The notes below the pieces were generated by a model that saw only the letters and a list, made by a program, of their open reading frames with translations, was not told where the DNA came from and did no database searches. From NCBI GenBank assembly GCA_021793935.1, contig JAJYRV010000089.1, positions 1 through 7,507 of the forward strand: a DNA stretch of 7,507 nucleotides, read 5' to 3'. This stretch comes from Actinomycetes bacterium. Its GTDB lineage: Bacteria > Actinomycetota > Actinomycetes > Actinomycetales > Beutenbergiaceae. Position 1 is the stretch's first letter; each line of letters opens with the position of its first letter. Position numbers and translations under genes: made by a program. This document shows, one piece after another, positions 6,241 to 7,507 of the stretch.

Positions 6241-7507
6241 ACGTTCGCGGTTGGTATCGCGCAGGTTCGAATGAGTCGGCGACGACTTGGCGTAGGTCCT
6301 TGAGATCTGGGCCGATCCATCGGTGGTGGCGTGCTTGTACGAGGAGGTTGCCGATCGCGGTTGCTTCGATGGGGCCGGCGAGCACGGGCAGGCCGCTGAT
6401 GTCGGCGGTGCGTTGGCACAGTAGTTCGTTGAGGGCGCCTCCGCCGACGATGTGGATGACCTCGGGGTGGATCCCGGAGAGCTCTGCGGCGGTGCGCACG
6501 GCGCCGGCGAACGCGTGGGCGAGGCTCTCGATGATGGAGCGGACCACCTCTACTGGGGTGGTGGGGGCGGGTAGGCCCCGCTGGTTGAGCCAGGTTTGGA
6601 TCCGGGTGGGCATGTCGCCGGGTGGGAGGAACACGGGGTCGTTGGCGTCGAAGACCCATCGGTGCTCGGGTGGGGTGAGCGCCCCGGCTTGGTTGAGGAG
6701 ATCGGTGAGCTGCCACTGCTTATCGGCTGGTAGGGACTGGTTCCACGTGCGCAGTGATTCGCTCAGGAGCCACAGTCCCATGACGTTGTGCAGGAACCGG
6801 TTGCGCCGGTCCACCCCGCCTTCGTTGGTGAAGTTCGCTTCCCGGGCGGCGTCGGTGGTGATCGGGGCGGGGGTTTCTACTCCTACCAGGCCCCAGGTGC
6901 CGCAGGAGATGTAGGCGGCCTTGTCGGGGTTCATCGGTATGGCGGCGATGGCGGAGGCGGTGTCGTGGGAGCCGACGGCGAGGACGGGCAGTCCTGCCGC
7001 GGTGGGGAGTTCGGGGTGGTTGATGGTGCCGATCACTTCGCCGGGGTCGATGAGTTCGGCGAACAGGTGGGTGGGGATCGACAGGTGTTCCATGAGGTCG
7101 GTGTCCCATTCCCCGCCGGTTCCCAGCAGCCCGGTGGTGGAGGCGTTGGTGCGTTCGGTGCGCACCGCGCCGGTGAGCAGGTGGGCAACGAGGTCGGGGA
7201 TGAGCAGCAGGTGCTCGGCCTGGGTCAGGTCGGGTTCGACGGCGAGTTGGTACACGGTGTTGAAGGGGAGGAACTGCAACCCGTTGCGGCGGTAGAGCTC
7301 CTTGAAGGGCACAACCTGGTGGGTGTTCTTCACTCCCGCCTGGGTGCGCTCATCGCGGTAGTGGAAGGGCAGTGAATGTTCCCCGCCGACCAGCAGGGAG
7401 TAGTCCACCGCCCAGGAGTCGATGCCAAGGGAGGCGGGTTGGTGGGTGTGCACCGCTTGTTGGATCCCGGCGGTGATGTGGCCCCAGAGGGCGGGGAAGT
7501 CCCAGTG
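6236..7507 (-). CDS. rhaB: L-rhamnulokinase, N terminus outside window
   Basis: RhaB transfers phosphate from ATP to L-rhamnulose, giving L-rhamnulose 1-phosphate in the cytoplasm, the second step after rhamnose isomerase. The frame is open to the window edge (the first visible codons read HWDFPALW), so 423 residues are seen; by comparison with E. coli RhaB about 55 N-terminal residues with the first phosphate-binding loop are missing. FGGY-kinase features in order are LGIDSWAVDYSLL, HYRDERT, RRNGLQFLPFNTVYQL (a RhaB hallmark), TNASTTGLL, SHDTASAIAA with the catalytic Asp at visible residue 182, SCGTWGLVGVE, NFTNEGGVDRRNRFLHNVMG and the ATP-binding HIVGGGALNELL near residue 353. Internal GTG at 7453 is not a real start because homology continues upstream of it. 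It is followed after 41 bases by the M24-like gene. The family assignment is strong, since the residues that separate RhaB from xylulokinase and fuculokinase are present. Confidence 0.95.
   Translation of the reverse strand, partial: HWDFPALWGHITAGIQQAVHTHQPASLGIDSWAVDYSLLVGGEHSLPFHYRDERTQAGVKNTHQVVPFKELYRRNGLQFLPFNTVYQLAVEPDLTQAEHLLLIPDLVAHLLTGAVRTERTNASTTGLLGTGGEWDTDLMEHLSIPTHLFAELIDPGEVIGTINHPELPTAAGLPVLAVGSHDTASAIAAIPMNPDKAAYISCGTWGLVGVETPAPITTDAAREANFTNEGGVDRRNRFLHNVMGLWLLSESLRTWNQSLPADKQWQLTDLLNQAGALTPPEHRWVFDANDPVFLPPGDMPTRIQTWLNQRGLPAPTTPVEVVRSIIESLAHAFAGAVRTAAELSGIHPEVIHIVGGGALNELLCQRTADISGLPVLAGPIEATAIGNLLVQARHHRWIGPDLKDLRQVVADSFEPARYQPRTY

Noticed and set aside
6788..7375. Gly-rich plus-strand open frame opposite rhaB
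   Set aside because: It arises from the complement of rhaB codons; rhaB homology is continuous through the same bases.

Overview
The window looks like chromosomal DNA of a high-GC Gram-positive actinobacterium. Codons mostly end in G or C, GTG and TTG starts are used, one protein carries an LPxTG cell-wall sorting signal, and the lactate dehydrogenase and toxin-antitoxin genes are of types I know from actinobacteria. A member of the Actinomycetales is my guess; the genus cannot be told from this window.

Plus strand, left part (1-2968): the 3' part of a probable family GH106 alpha-L-rhamnosidase gene, then 24 bases later a gene for a secreted, acidic, sortase-anchored protein with Ig-like or Cna-B-like modules. 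A GC-rich hairpin closes this unit.

Middle (about 3039-3710): a compact vapBC-type toxin-antitoxin pair. Its likely promoter lies over repeated GATGCA half-sites, and the antitoxin mRNA is probably leaderless. The toxin gene runs 17 bases into the 3' end of the convergent gene lldD.

Minus strand, right part (7507 down to 3694): rhamnulokinase rhaB (5' end outside the window), then a creatinase/aminopeptidase-P-like M24-fold protein whose usual metal ligands are partly lost, then a perfect 13-bp terminator-like palindrome, then an FMN-dependent L-lactate dehydrogenase (lldD, LldD2-like).

Read together, this is a rhamnoside/rhamnose utilisation locus. GH106 would release L-rhamnose from a glycoside or polysaccharide and the wall-anchored protein may help at the surface. 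RhaB phosphorylates L-rhamnulose. Cleavage by an aldolase outside the window would give DHAP and L-lactaldehyde. After oxidation of the aldehyde to L-lactate, LldD would make pyruvate. The M24-like protein has no obvious place in this route and is the least explained gene. No tRNA, rRNA, CRISPR array, insertion sequence or attachment site was seen, and no stretch longer than 300 bases lacks a gene.
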